A stretch of 9,112 nt of DNA from Chloroflexota bacterium (GTDB lineage: Bacteria; Chloroflexota; Anaerolineae; Aggregatilineales; Phototrophicaceae). The notes under the pieces were generated by a model. The model was not told the DNA's origin, ran no database searches, and saw only the letters and a list, made by a program, of their open reading frames with translations. Made by a program: the position numbers and the translations under genes. Shown here one piece after another: positions 1 through 7,404 of the stretch. The stretch is from assembly GCA_023392115.1 (NCBI GenBank), contig JAEVZT010000286.1, positions 1-9,112 on the forward strand. Direction: 5' to 3'. Positions within the stretch are counted from its first letter, which is position 1, and each line of letters starts with the position of its first letter.

Positions 1-81
1 GCATATTCCGGGGCAAAGAGGCGCTCGTAATCCAGACGAGCTGCGACTGCCCTGTATGCCGGTCGTCGAGGTCATGTTCCC
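1..81. other. Leader region without a supportable gene
   Basis: No gene can be supported here. One forward frame closes with TAA at 28-30 and could be the tail of an upstream plus-strand gene, but only nine codons are visible. The one signal I would use is GAGG at 68-71, ten bases before the ATG at 82, a plausible ribosome-binding site for the glycosyltransferase. No convincing promoter or terminator is seen. Confidence 0.4.
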
Positions 82-1878
82 ATGCTCAGACAATCCCATC
101 GCCGTTGGGGCGCCGCCGTGTTGATGCTGTTCTTCGTGGCGGCGTCGCTCATGATCGCCATGCCGATGCTGCACATGCATTCCGACGAGGACTTGTCTTA
201 CCGGGCGACGCGCGGCACGCTGGCAGACACGATTTACTACCAGCAGAGCATGCAGGATAATCAAGCGCCGCTGTGGTTCGTCTCGCTGTGGGCGTGGCGT
301 CAGCTGGTTGGCGACGCGGAATGGACGAGCCGCACGCTCGGCGTGCTGATGGTGCTGCCGGCGCTGGCGTTCGCCTACCGCATCGGGTGGGCGTGGTTCG
401 GCGCGCGCGCGGCGCTGTTCGGACTGGCGGCGATCGCCTGCAACGCCTACTTTGTCACCTACGCGATGGACATCCGCCCTTATCCACTGGTGATGCTGGC
501 GGCGACGTTCTCCGTCTGGGCGTTTGACCGCTGGCTGCGTCGGCCGAAGTGGCGAATGGCGATCGTTTACGGGCTGTCGCTGGCACTGCTGATGTATGTG
601 CACTACCTGCTCGCCTTCCTCATCGTCGCGCAGGGGTTGATCCTGCTCGCTTCACGGCGCTTGAACCGTAGGCTGCTCGTACAGGGGGTTGGCGCGGCGC
701 TGCTCGGCGTGGCGCTGTGGCTGCCGTGGTTCCCGACCTTCGTGACGCAGGTCGTCGGTCTTCGAAACGTCGAGCAAGCGTCGGGAATGGCGCGCGGCGT
801 CGCCGGGATTGGCGTCAGCACGCTGCTCACATCGCCGCGCACGATCGGCGAGCTGATCAATCTCATGACCAACAGCCTGATCCTGCTGTATGCGCTTGTG
901 TTGATCTACGCCGCAGCCCGGTTGTGGCGGCGTGAGCGTTTCTGGCTGGCGATGGTCTGGGCGTTTGTCGTCCCGGCTGTCTATCTCGGCGTCAATCTGC
1001 TGGCAGGCGTCTACGCGCACCGGTTTGTCTCGTACACGACGATTCCGCTGGCGCTGATCGCCGGCGCGGCGGGGGCGGCGCTGCCCCGCCGGTTGCAGCT
1101 TCCGCTGGTCGCCGCCTTCCTGCTCGTCAACCTGTGGGCGTTCCCGTCACAGATGCCGACACGGACGCCATATCGGGATGTGCTGCGCCAAGTGCCGGTT
1201 GAGCCGGGTGATATGCTTTACCTCGATCACGCCGGCGAGCACGATCAGAGCTATACGGGCTTTCAACTGCGCTACTACCTGAAGCCGGGCTATGAAGTCA
1301 TCTGGGATCACGACATCGAGGCGGCGGAAGCGGCGCGGCGCGTCTGGTTCATCACCGCCGACTGGTTCAACGACGACGTGCGCGCGACGTTCGACCGGCT
1401 GGAGCCAACGCATCCCGTCCGGCAAGTGATCGGCGGGTGTGACGTCGAATGGTGCTATCTGGCGCAGTTGATGGAAGCGCCACCGCGGGAAACGCCGCAG
1501 CAGTTCGGGCGGCAGATGCTTTTCTGGGGCGCGGATATCGACACGATCAGCCGTGAGCGGATCGATGCGCGCCTCTGGTGGCGCGTCGAGGAAACGCCGG
1601 AACTCGATTACTCAATCGGGCTGCATCTGCTCGACGCGAACGGCGGGCTGGTTGCTCAGAGCGATGGCGCGATTCAGCATTACGGCGTCGAGACGGTGCA
1701 GACTTCGCAGATGGAAGCGGGACGTATCTATATCGATCATAGGGCGCTGATACTGCCGCCGGATCTGCCGCCGGGCGAGTACACGCTGACGCTTGTCGTC
1801 TACCAGTCATGGGACAACGCCCGGCTCGAAATCAATGGTGGGGATGAGCTTGTTATCGACATTGTAAGGATACTCTAA
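82..1878 (+). CDS. GT39-like membrane glycosyltransferase with C-terminal beta-sandwich domain
   Basis: This is probably a GT-C-fold glycosyltransferase that moves a sugar from a polyprenyl-phosphate donor to an acceptor on the outer face of the membrane. Donor and acceptor cannot be read from the sequence. The 598-residue protein has an N-terminal membrane helix (about 11-30), then an acidic SDED cluster (34-37) where this family keeps its catalytic Asp/Glu. It continues with a QAPLWF segment (61-66), an RPY motif (132-134) and about ten membrane helices up to residue 355. Residues 356-475 look like an extracytoplasmic soluble region with Cys453 and Cys458, which might form a disulfide. Residues 478-598 resemble a beta-sandwich with HLLD and LPPDLPPGEYTLTL motifs. 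The start at 82 follows GAGG at 68-71. It lies 93 bases upstream of the exporter genes on the same strand and may share their transcript. Confidence 0.8.
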   Translation: MLRQSHRRWGAAVLMLFFVAASLMIAMPMLHMHSDEDLSYRATRGTLADTIYYQQSMQDNQAPLWFVSLWAWRQLVGDAEWTSRTLGVLMVLPALAFAYRIGWAWFGARAALFGLAAIACNAYFVTYAMDIRPYPLVMLAATFSVWAFDRWLRRPKWRMAIVYGLSLALLMYVHYLLAFLIVAQGLILLASRRLNRRLLVQGVGAALLGVALWLPWFPTFVTQVVGLRNVEQASGMARGVAGIGVSTLLTSPRTIGELINLMTNSLILLYALVLIYAAARLWRRERFWLAMVWAFVVPAVYLGVNLLAGVYAHRFVSYTTIPLALIAGAAGAALPRRLQLPLVAAFLLVNLWAFPSQMPTRTPYRDVLRQVPVEPGDMLYLDHAGEHDQSYTGFQLRYYLKPGYEVIWDHDIEAAEAARRVWFITADWFNDDVRATFDRLEPTHPVRQVIGGCDVEWCYLAQLMEAPPRETPQQFGRQMLFWGADIDTISRERIDARLWWRVEETPELDYSIGLHLLDANGGLVAQSDGAIQHYGVETVQTSQMEAGRIYIDHRALILPPDLPPGEYTLTLVVYQSWDNARLEINGGDELVIDIVRIL

Positions 1879-1971
1879 TCTGAATTCGTGATCAGCGTCC
1901 AAATTGGCGGTATTTGGTTCGCGAGTAATTGATTAACATAGGGGCTGGTTTCAAGCGGAGTACAGGTACAA
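1879..1971. promoter_or_regulatory. Intergenic region with a small inverted repeat before the exporter genes
   Basis: This 93-base gap is more AT-rich than the genes around it. It contains a perfect 6-bp inverted repeat, CCAAAT at 1899-1904 and ATTTGG at 1912-1917, around a 7-base loop. There is no T-run after it, so it would be a poor intrinsic terminator and could equally be an operator. A TAACAT at 1934-1939 matches four of six bases of a -10 box, but no good -35 box stands at the right distance. AGG at 1964-1966 (spacer 5) or CGGAG at 1956-1960 (spacer 11) could serve as ribosome-binding site for the ATG at 1972. Confidence 0.3.
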
Positions 1972-3762
1972 ATGACGTCGGAATTCGTTGCGCGCGAATC
2001 GTTTCATACAGACCATTCGAGCCCAATTCGGTTTGTCTGGTCACATATTCGCCGCCAGCCAATCTTTGCACTGACGATGATCATCGGCGCATTCAGCAAT
2101 GCGTGGCTGGCAGCGGCAGTCCCTTTCTATATCGGCGAGGCATTCAATGCGATCAACGAGGGGCGCGGGATCGAGGCGGTCGGGTCGGCTGCGCTGGCGA
2201 TCATCGCGTCGCAGATTATTCGCGGCACGCTCCAGTTGATGCGTAACTTCTCCGCCGAAATCTTCGCCCAGCGCATCGAGCGCGACGTGCGCGACGAGCT
2301 GTACGCCAGCTTGCTTGGCAAGAGCATGACGTTTCACGACTTCCAGCCGGTCGGCGAGATCATGGCGCGCGTGACGAACGACGTCCGTGAGCTGAACTTG
2401 ATGATGAATCCGGGCGTAAATTTGCTGGTCGGTTCGGGCATGTTCCTGATCGCGCCGCTGATCGCCGTGCCGCGGCTTTACCCGCCGCTCGTCTTGACTC
2501 CGGCGCTGTTCTTGGTGGCATACGTGATCGTTCAGTATTACTACCTGCGGCGGCTCGCGCCGGTCGCGCAGAAGGTACGTTCCAGCTTCGGGACGATGAA
2601 CACGCAGGTCGCGGAGGCGCTAGACGGCTTGCAGGTCGTCAAAGGCTCGGCGCAAGAGAAGTACGAGGCGGTGAAGTTCGCCCGCACCGCCGATCAGGTG
2701 CGGGATTACGTCGTCCAGCAGGGCATCATCGAGTCGCGCTACCTGCCGATGCTGCTTCTCGGCATCGTGGTTGCCGCGGCATTCACGCACGCCGTCATTC
2801 TTTTTCGGGAGGGAGTGATCGACGTCGGGACGGTCATCGCGTTCACGGGTCAGATTACGCTGTTCGGCTTCCCTGTCTTCTCGTCGCTGAACTCGTTCTC
2901 GCAGGTGTCGTTGGGCATTGCCAGCGCGGCGCGCATTTTGGACATCATCAACACCGAAACGGAGCTTGACCAGAACGAGGCAGGTTACGCGCAGCCGATC
3001 AAGGGGTCGATTAAGTTCGAGGGTGTGACATTCCGCTACACGGAGGACAGCGCCGACGTGCTGCAAGATGTCTCGTTCGAGGTTCAACCCGGACAGACGG
3101 TGGCGATCGTGGGGCAAACGGGCGCGGGTAAGACCACGCTGACCAAACTGATCAATCGTACATACGATGTCAATGAGGGGCGGGTGTACGTCGACGGAGT
3201 CGATACGCGCGACTGGAATATGGCGAGCCTGCGCTCGCAGATAAGCGTCATCGAGCAGGACATCTTCCTGTTCAGCCGTTCAGTCGCCGACAACATTCGC
3301 TTCGGCAAGCAGGACGCTGCGCAGGAAGCGATCGAAGAGGCAGCAAAGAAGGCGCAGGCGCACGACTTCATCATGAGCTTCCCCGAAGGCTATGACACCG
3401 AGATCGGACAGCGCGGCGTCACGCTCTCCGGTGGTCAGCGCCAGCGCCTAGCGCTCGCCCGGGCGTTCGTCACAGACCCGCCGATCCTGATCCTCGACGA
3501 TAGCACGAGCGCGATCGACAGCGCGACCGAGGACAAGATTCAACAGGCGATCTGGTCGGCGGCGAAGGGGCGCACAACGATCCTGATCACGCACCGCCTA
3601 TCCCAGATTCGCTGGGCGGATCACATTGTCGTTTTGCGTCAGGGGCGCGTTGTCGCGCAGGGAAAACACGAGGACTTGCTGCAAACGTCTGACGCTTACC
3701 GGCGCATCTTTGCGCGCTACGAATCGCCAGAGCCTCGCCGCACCATTGAAGTGGGGGAATAG
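1972..3762 (+). CDS. ABC exporter half-transporter, degenerate-site subunit
   Basis: This is one half of a heterodimeric ABC exporter in the inner membrane (type IV fold; BmrC/LmrC/TM287-like), which uses ATP to move an unknown substrate out. The membrane domain covers about residues 20-320, with six helices near 31-53, 66-86, 148-166, 170-190, 258-278 and 285-305. The ATPase domain follows with A-loop Tyr356, Walker A GQTGAGKTT (381-389), Q-loop Gln429, signature LSGGQ (485-489), Walker B ILILDD (505-510) and H-loop His541. Asp510 stands where an active ATPase has the catalytic Glu, the known mark of the degenerate-site subunit in heterodimeric exporters. Its own signature is canonical, so it completes the active site of the partner. 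The 596-residue length is normal. The next gene starts 3 bases after the stop. The substrate is unknown; drug, lipid or peptide export are all possible. Confidence 0.93.
   Translation: MTSEFVARESFHTDHSSPIRFVWSHIRRQPIFALTMIIGAFSNAWLAAAVPFYIGEAFNAINEGRGIEAVGSAALAIIASQIIRGTLQLMRNFSAEIFAQRIERDVRDELYASLLGKSMTFHDFQPVGEIMARVTNDVRELNLMMNPGVNLLVGSGMFLIAPLIAVPRLYPPLVLTPALFLVAYVIVQYYYLRRLAPVAQKVRSSFGTMNTQVAEALDGLQVVKGSAQEKYEAVKFARTADQVRDYVVQQGIIESRYLPMLLLGIVVAAAFTHAVILFREGVIDVGTVIAFTGQITLFGFPVFSSLNSFSQVSLGIASAARILDIINTETELDQNEAGYAQPIKGSIKFEGVTFRYTEDSADVLQDVSFEVQPGQTVAIVGQTGAGKTTLTKLINRTYDVNEGRVYVDGVDTRDWNMASLRSQISVIEQDIFLFSRSVADNIRFGKQDAAQEAIEEAAKKAQAHDFIMSFPEGYDTEIGQRGVTLSGGQRQRLALARAFVTDPPILILDDSTSAIDSATEDKIQQAIWSAAKGRTTILITHRLSQIRWADHIVVLRQGRVVAQGKHEDLLQTSDAYRRIFARYESPEPRRTIEVGE
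3753..3758 (+). promoter_or_regulatory. Ribosome-binding site inside the end of the upstream exporter gene
   Basis: GGGGGA lies 7 bases before the ATG at 3766 and overlaps the last codons of the preceding gene, whose stop codon is at 3760-3762. Ribosomes ending the first subunit would be placed to start the second. This suits equal production of two halves of a heterodimer and supports 3766 as the start. Confidence 0.7.
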
Positions 3763-3765
3763 CTT

Positions 3766-5613
3766 ATGTTTGGGGGCTTACAAGCCGAAGCCTACGATCG
3801 CCAGTACAGCGATCGTTACCTGTTCAAACGGATGGCGCAGTATGTCGCGCCGAACAAGCGCCGCGTGCTGACGATCGTCGCGCTGGTCTTGCTGTTTGGC
3901 GTCAGCGGCGCGATGATACCGGTCATTATTTCGACCGGCGTCCAAGCGCTGAGCGATCAAGCGCCTGACGCGACGATTCTGATCATCATCGGCGCGCTGT
4001 TCGCGATTGGCGTCATCGACTTCGGCATCTACTGGATACGCCGCCGACTCACGTCACGCGTCGTCGCGGACATTATCAGCCAACTGCGCAAGGATGCTTT
4101 CAACGCGGCAGTTCAGCGCGACCTCGCGTTCTATGACGAGAACACGTCAGGCAAGATTGTTAGCCGAATCACCAGCGACACGCAGGAACTGAACAACGTC
4201 ATCCTCATTTCAACCGATATCATCTCGCAGTTGTTCGAGTTCTTCGTGCTGTTCCTTGTCCTGATCAATCGTGAATGGCGGCTGACGATGCTCCTGCTGG
4301 CTGCGATGCCGGTGGTCGTGGGTTTGACATTGGTGCTGCGCCATTTCGCGCGCGTCGTCACGCGGCAGGGTTCGCGGGCGATGGCAGCCGTCAACGACAA
4401 CATTCAGGAGAGCGTCACCGGCATCAGCGTCGCCAAGAACTACCGTCAGGAAGCTGTTGTCTACGAGGAGTTCACGCGGGTCAACACGCAGTCTTATGAC
4501 ATCAATCTGCGGCGCGGGTTCGTACTGGCGACGGTGTTTCCGACTCTCAACGCGCTGTCGGGTGTCGTGATCGCGCTGCTGGTTTACGCCGGCGCGACGA
4601 TGGTGCTGGGCGGCGCAATCAATGCCGGATCATGGTATCTGTTCATTCAGGGTGTCGATCGTTTCTGGTTCCCGGTCATCAACCTGTCCGGCTACTGGAG
4701 TCAGGTGCAGGCGGGCTTGAGCGCGGTCGAACGCATCTTCGCGTTGATCGATGCCGAGAACACGGTCAAGCAGAGCGACAACCAGCCCGCGCCGGCAGAC
4801 ATGCGCGGCGAGATCGTGTTTCACGATGTGGTTTTCGAGTACAGCAACGGCGAGCGCGTGCTCGATCAGTTCAACCTGACGATCAAGCCGGGGGAGAGCA
4901 TCGCATTCGTTGGACATACCGGCGCGGGGAAAAGCACGATCGCCAAGGCGATCACGCGCTTCTACGAGTTTCAGGGCGGGTCTATCCACGTCGACGGGAA
5001 GGATATCCGCACATTTGACCTTGAATCCTATCGCTCTCGACTTGGCATTGTGCCGCAGCAGCCGTTTCTGTTCAGCGGCACAGTCAAGGATAACATTCGT
5101 TACGGGCGTCCCGAGGCGACCGATGCCGAAATCGAAGCGATCGCCAACAGTGGCGGCGGTGGCGAATGGCTCGAAACGCTGCCCGATGGGCTGGACAGCG
5201 ATGTCGGCGAGCGCGGCGCGCGTTTGAGCATGGGGCAGCGCCAGCTTGTCAGCCTGCTGCGCGTGTTGGTACAGAAACCGGCGATCTTTATCCTTGACGA
5301 GGCGACCGCCAGCATCGACCCATTCACCGAAGCGCAGATTCAGGAAGCGTTGAACCTGATCCTCAGGCGGTCAACCTCGATCCTGATCGCGCACCGCTTG
5401 AGCACCGTTCGCAGCGCCGACCGGATCATCGTCCTCAAGGCGGGCAGGATCATCGAGCAGGGGAATCACGAACAGTTGATGCAGCAGGGCGGGCATTACG
5501 CCGAACTGTACAACACCTATTTCCGTCACCAATCGCTCGATTACGTCGAGAATGCGCGTCGCTACGCAGATACACAGGAGATGGAGCGGGCTGGCTCGGT
5601 CGGCAGCGACTGA
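3766..5613 (+). CDS. ABC exporter half-transporter, catalytic-Glu subunit
   Basis: This is the second half of the heterodimeric exporter (BmrD/LmrD/TM288-like). The membrane domain covers about residues 20-325, with helices near 33-57, 70-90, 152-168, 172-191, 253-278 and 285-305. The ATPase domain has Walker [10 protein letters not shown] (383-391), Q-loop Gln431, Walker B FILDE (Asp511, Glu512) and H-loop His543. Glu512 is the canonical catalytic base. The signature is LSMGQ (487-491): Met489 replaces the first Gly of LSGGQ. In the dimer this altered signature faces the Walker A/B of the other subunit, which has Asp510, so both defects fall in the same site. The 615 residues end in a polar tail from about 585. 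The gene starts 3 bases after its partner and ends 6 bases before the convergent thiolase gene. Confidence 0.93.
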   Translation: MFGGLQAEAYDRQYSDRYLFKRMAQYVAPNKRRVLTIVALVLLFGVSGAMIPVIISTGVQALSDQAPDATILIIIGALFAIGVIDFGIYWIRRRLTSRVVADIISQLRKDAFNAAVQRDLAFYDENTSGKIVSRITSDTQELNNVILISTDIISQLFEFFVLFLVLINREWRLTMLLLAAMPVVVGLTLVLRHFARVVTRQGSRAMAAVNDNIQESVTGISVAKNYRQEAVVYEEFTRVNTQSYDINLRRGFVLATVFPTLNALSGVVIALLVYAGATMVLGGAINAGSWYLFIQGVDRFWFPVINLSGYWSQVQAGLSAVERIFALIDAENTVKQSDNQPAPADMRGEIVFHDVVFEYSNGERVLDQFNLTIKPGESIAFVGHTGAGKSTIAKAITRFYEFQGGSIHVDGKDIRTFDLESYRSRLGIVPQQPFLFSGTVKDNIRYGRPEATDAEIEAIANSGGGGEWLETLPDGLDSDVGERGARLSMGQRQLVSLLRVLVQKPAIFILDEATASIDPFTEAQIQEALNLILRRSTSILIAHRLSTVRSADRIIVLKAGRIIEQGNHEQLMQQGGHYAELYNTYFRHQSLDYVENARRYADTQEMERAGSVGSD

Positions 5614-5616
5614 GCC
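5593..5616 (+). terminator. Hairpin over the exporter stop codon, possible terminator
   Basis: Bases 5593-5602 pair with 5607-5616 to form a 10-bp GC-rich stem with the 4-base loop GCAG; one pair is G-U in plus-strand RNA. The stem contains the stop codon of the second exporter gene (5611-5613). In minus-strand RNA the G-U pair becomes an A-C mismatch, so the hairpin is better formed by the exporter transcript. The following bases are pyrimidine-rich but are not a true U-tract. It could therefore be a weak terminator, a 3' stabilising hairpin, or chance in a GC-rich region. Confidence 0.4.
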
Positions 5617-5619
5617 TGC

Positions 5620-6834
5620 TTACCCTTCCACTTCCACCGCCAGCGCGACGGCTTCCGCCCCGCCGAGACACAGCGCCGCCAGCCCGCGCTTCAGCCCGCG
5701 TTCCTTTAGCGCGTGGATCAGCGTGACAAGAACGCGCGCGCCGCTCGCGCCGAGTGGATGCCCAAGCGCGATCGCGCCCCCGTGAACGTTGAGCTTGTCC
5801 ACCGGCAGCTCGTAGCCATCGCGCGCCAAGCCCTTGATGTCTGCAAGCACCTGCGCGGCGAACGCCTCGTTGATTTCAAACAGGTCGACGTCGTCAACCG
5901 ACCAGCCTGCGCGTTTGAGCGCGATCGGGATCGCCTTGACCGGCGCGTAGAAAATCCACGCCGGTTCGACCGCCGCGTGTCCGTAGCCCACGATCCGCGC
6001 CAGTGGTTGATGCCCGCGCGATTCGGCGTATTCGCGGCTGCTGACGACCAGCGCCGCCGCGCCGTCATTCATCCCCGGCGCGTTGCCCGCCGTGACTTTC
6101 CCCTTCGCGTCGAAAGCAGGTTTGAGTTTTGCCAGCGCCTCAAGCGTCGTATCGGGGCGGATCGACTCATCACTGTCGACAACCGCTTCGCCCTTCTTGC
6201 CGCGTACAGTGACGGGCGCGATCTCGTCTTTGAACCTGCCGGACTCGGTCGCGGCGTTCGCTTTCTGGTGGCTGCTCAGGGCGAATTCGTCCATTGCCTC
6301 GCGCGTGATTTCCAACTGCTGCCCGATGAACTCCGCCGCGCTGCCCATGCTCCAATCGCACAGTGCGCACCACAAGCCATCGGTTTGCAGCGAGTCGCGC
6401 AGCTGGACGTGACCATATTTATGCCCCATGCGGTGCGTGTCGTCGAGATAGGGAGCGCGGCTCATGCTCTCGACCCCGCCGGCGACGAACAAATCGCCGT
6501 CCCCCGCGCGGATGGTGCTCGACGCCAGCATCACGGCTTTCAAGCCGCTGCCGCAGACCTTGTTGACGGTCACGCCGCCGACGCTTTCGGGCAGCCCCGC
6601 GCCGATGCTAATCTGACGGGGCAGCGCCTGACCGACCCCGGCGCTGACGACGTTGCCGAGGATCACTTCGTCGACATCATGCCCGTCGACGCCGCTCCGC
6701 TGCATCGCCGCGCGAACAGCCGTCGTACCGAGTTCGGCTGCTGTCAGCGACGACAGCCCGCCGAGAAACCTGCCGATCGGCGTGCGCGCGCCGCTTAAAA
6801 TGACCGCATCACGTAGCGTTTTTCCGTTGTTCAT
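5620..6834 (-). CDS. Thiolase, acetyl-CoA C-acetyltransferase family
   Basis: This cytoplasmic thiolase most likely interconverts two acetyl-CoA and acetoacetyl-CoA, or cleaves longer 3-ketoacyl-CoA. The 404 residues are close to the usual 390-400. The nucleophile is Cys94 in NKVCGSG. The rest of the active site is Asn322 in NEAF, His359 in [10 protein letters not shown] and Cys389 in CLGGAE. The N-terminal [10 protein letters not shown] and [15 protein letters not shown] (247-261) are standard. Some positions differ from the classic biosynthetic enzyme: Ser162 before MG where His is usual, the segment WIFYAPVKA (293-301), and CLGGA in place of CxGGG. I start it at 6834 because AGAAGG lies 6 bases upstream and because this ATG overlaps the HIT stop as ATGA; an in-frame ATG at 6867 lies inside the HIT gene. 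Acetyl transfer is the best guess; chain-length preference is open. Confidence 0.9.
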   Translation of the reverse strand: MNNGKTLRDAVILSGARTPIGRFLGGLSSLTAAELGTTAVRAAMQRSGVDGHDVDEVILGNVVSAGVGQALPRQISIGAGLPESVGGVTVNKVCGSGLKAVMLASSTIRAGDGDLFVAGGVESMSRAPYLDDTHRMGHKYGHVQLRDSLQTDGLWCALCDWSMGSAAEFIGQQLEITREAMDEFALSSHQKANAATESGRFKDEIAPVTVRGKKGEAVVDSDESIRPDTTLEALAKLKPAFDAKGKVTAGNAPGMNDGAAALVVSSREYAESRGHQPLARIVGYGHAAVEPAWIFYAPVKAIPIALKRAGWSVDDVDLFEINEAFAAQVLADIKGLARDGYELPVDKLNVHGGAIALGHPLGASGARVLVTLIHALKERGLKRGLAALCLGGAEAVALAVEVEG

Positions 6835-7331
6835 GATGTGCCTTCTGTCGGGTACAGTTCTTGCCAAACCGCCTTCAATTCGCGGTGGATGTTATCGAGA
6901 TTGTCGGGGATGACGCGCGTCCCGCTGACCGTCGTCATGAAATTGGAGTCGCCCGCCCAGCGCGGGACGACGTGAAAGTGAAAGTGTTCGGCGATGCCGG
7001 CGCCCGCCGCGCTGCCGAGGTTCGCGCCCATGTTGAACGCGGGCGCGTTGTACAGCTTGCGCAGCGCCGCCAATGCGTGGTTTGTCGTCACCATCAGGTC
7101 GGTGAGCGCCTCAACGGGTAAATCTTCGGTTGACGCGACGTGCTCGTAGGGCACGACCATCAGGTGACCATTATTATAGGGGTAGAGATTGAGCGTCACG
7201 TAGACGTAACGCGACCGTGCGACGATCTGCTGCTCGTCCGGCTGCTGCGGCAGCGTGCAGAAGACGCAGCCTTCGTGCTTCTTGTCGCCGCGAATGTACG
7301 CCATGCGCCATGGTGTCCACAGATGATCCAT
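6831..7331 (-). CDS. HIT-family protein, Ap4A phosphorylase/hydrolase-like
   Basis: This small cytoplasmic protein of the histidine triad family acts on nucleoside phosphates. The closest style I recall is the mycobacterial Rv2613c type, which phosphorolyses diadenosine tetraphosphate. The 166 residues start with the group's typical LWTPWRMAYI (4-13). Cys22-x-x-Cys25 may bind zinc, probably with later histidines. The conserved NLYPYNNGHLMVVPYEH block follows (48-64). The triad is His116-Phe-His118-Phe-His120, where His118 is expected to be the nucleophile; PRWAGDSNF follows it. The ATG at 7331 matches the family N-terminus although the ribosome-binding site is weak (GAGAA about 9 bases upstream). 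Its stop overlaps the thiolase start by ATGA, so the two are translated from one message. Substrate assignment between Ap4A phosphorylase, hydrolase or a phosphoramidase remains uncertain. Confidence 0.88.
   Translation of the reverse strand: MDHLWTPWRMAYIRGDKKHEGCVFCTLPQQPDEQQIVARSRYVYVTLNLYPYNNGHLMVVPYEHVASTEDLPVEALTDLMVTTNHALAALRKLYNAPAFNMGANLGSAAGAGIAEHFHFHVVPRWAGDSNFMTTVSGTRVIPDNLDNIHRELKAVWQELYPTEGTS
6841..6846 (-). promoter_or_regulatory. Ribosome-binding site that fixes the thiolase start
   Basis: On the minus strand AGAAGG stands 6 bases before the ATG at 6834-6832. It lies within the last codons of the HIT gene. This spacing decides for 6834 over the longer in-frame start at 6867, and it implies translational coupling to the HIT gene. 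Confidence 0.7.
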
Positions 7332-7343
7332 AGATGGTTTTTC

Positions 7344-7397
7344 TCAAGGTTTCGAACGCGCATTGTAGCGCGCCCGCCGGTATTAAGAAACCCTTGA
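7344..7397 (-). promoter_or_regulatory. Nested inverted repeats and possible promoter before the HIT gene
   Basis: In the 73-base gap before the HIT gene, 7344-7353 pairs with 7387-7397 as a 10-bp inverted repeat with one bulged base. Inside it is a perfect 5-bp repeat, CGCGC at 7357-7361 and GCGCG at 7368-7372. The 6-base centre of the inner repeat reads TACAAT on the minus strand, five of six bases of a -10 box, placed about 30 bases before the HIT start codon. No good -35 box is seen 16-18 bases upstream of it. The gap could hold a promoter with an operator, an RNA fold after the permease gene, or both. Confidence 0.4.
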
Positions 7398-7404
7398 AGC
7401 GCGG

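Noticed and set aside
3..257. Plus-strand open frame with a CDCPVC motif at its beginning
   Set aside because: The Cys motif vaguely recalls zinc sites, but the frame overlaps the glycosyltransferase by more than 170 bases, and its later part looks like a shadow of that gene. No upstream sequence is available.
2620..3117. Open frame of 165 codons on the minus strand inside the first exporter gene
   Set aside because: The composition looks like a shadow frame (Arg, Asp, His, Leu), and it lies opposite conserved membrane-domain and ATPase sequence.
5713..6798. Open frame of 361 codons on the plus strand, antisense to the thiolase
   Set aside because: It is rich in Arg, Ala and Asp with no recognisable motif. 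Long antisense frames are common opposite GC-rich genes, and the minus-strand thiolase has all its catalytic motifs.
6835..6867. Longer thiolase start at 6867
   Set aside because: The eleven extra residues do not resemble thiolase N-termini and would lie inside the HIT gene. The ATG at 6834 has a good ribosome-binding site.
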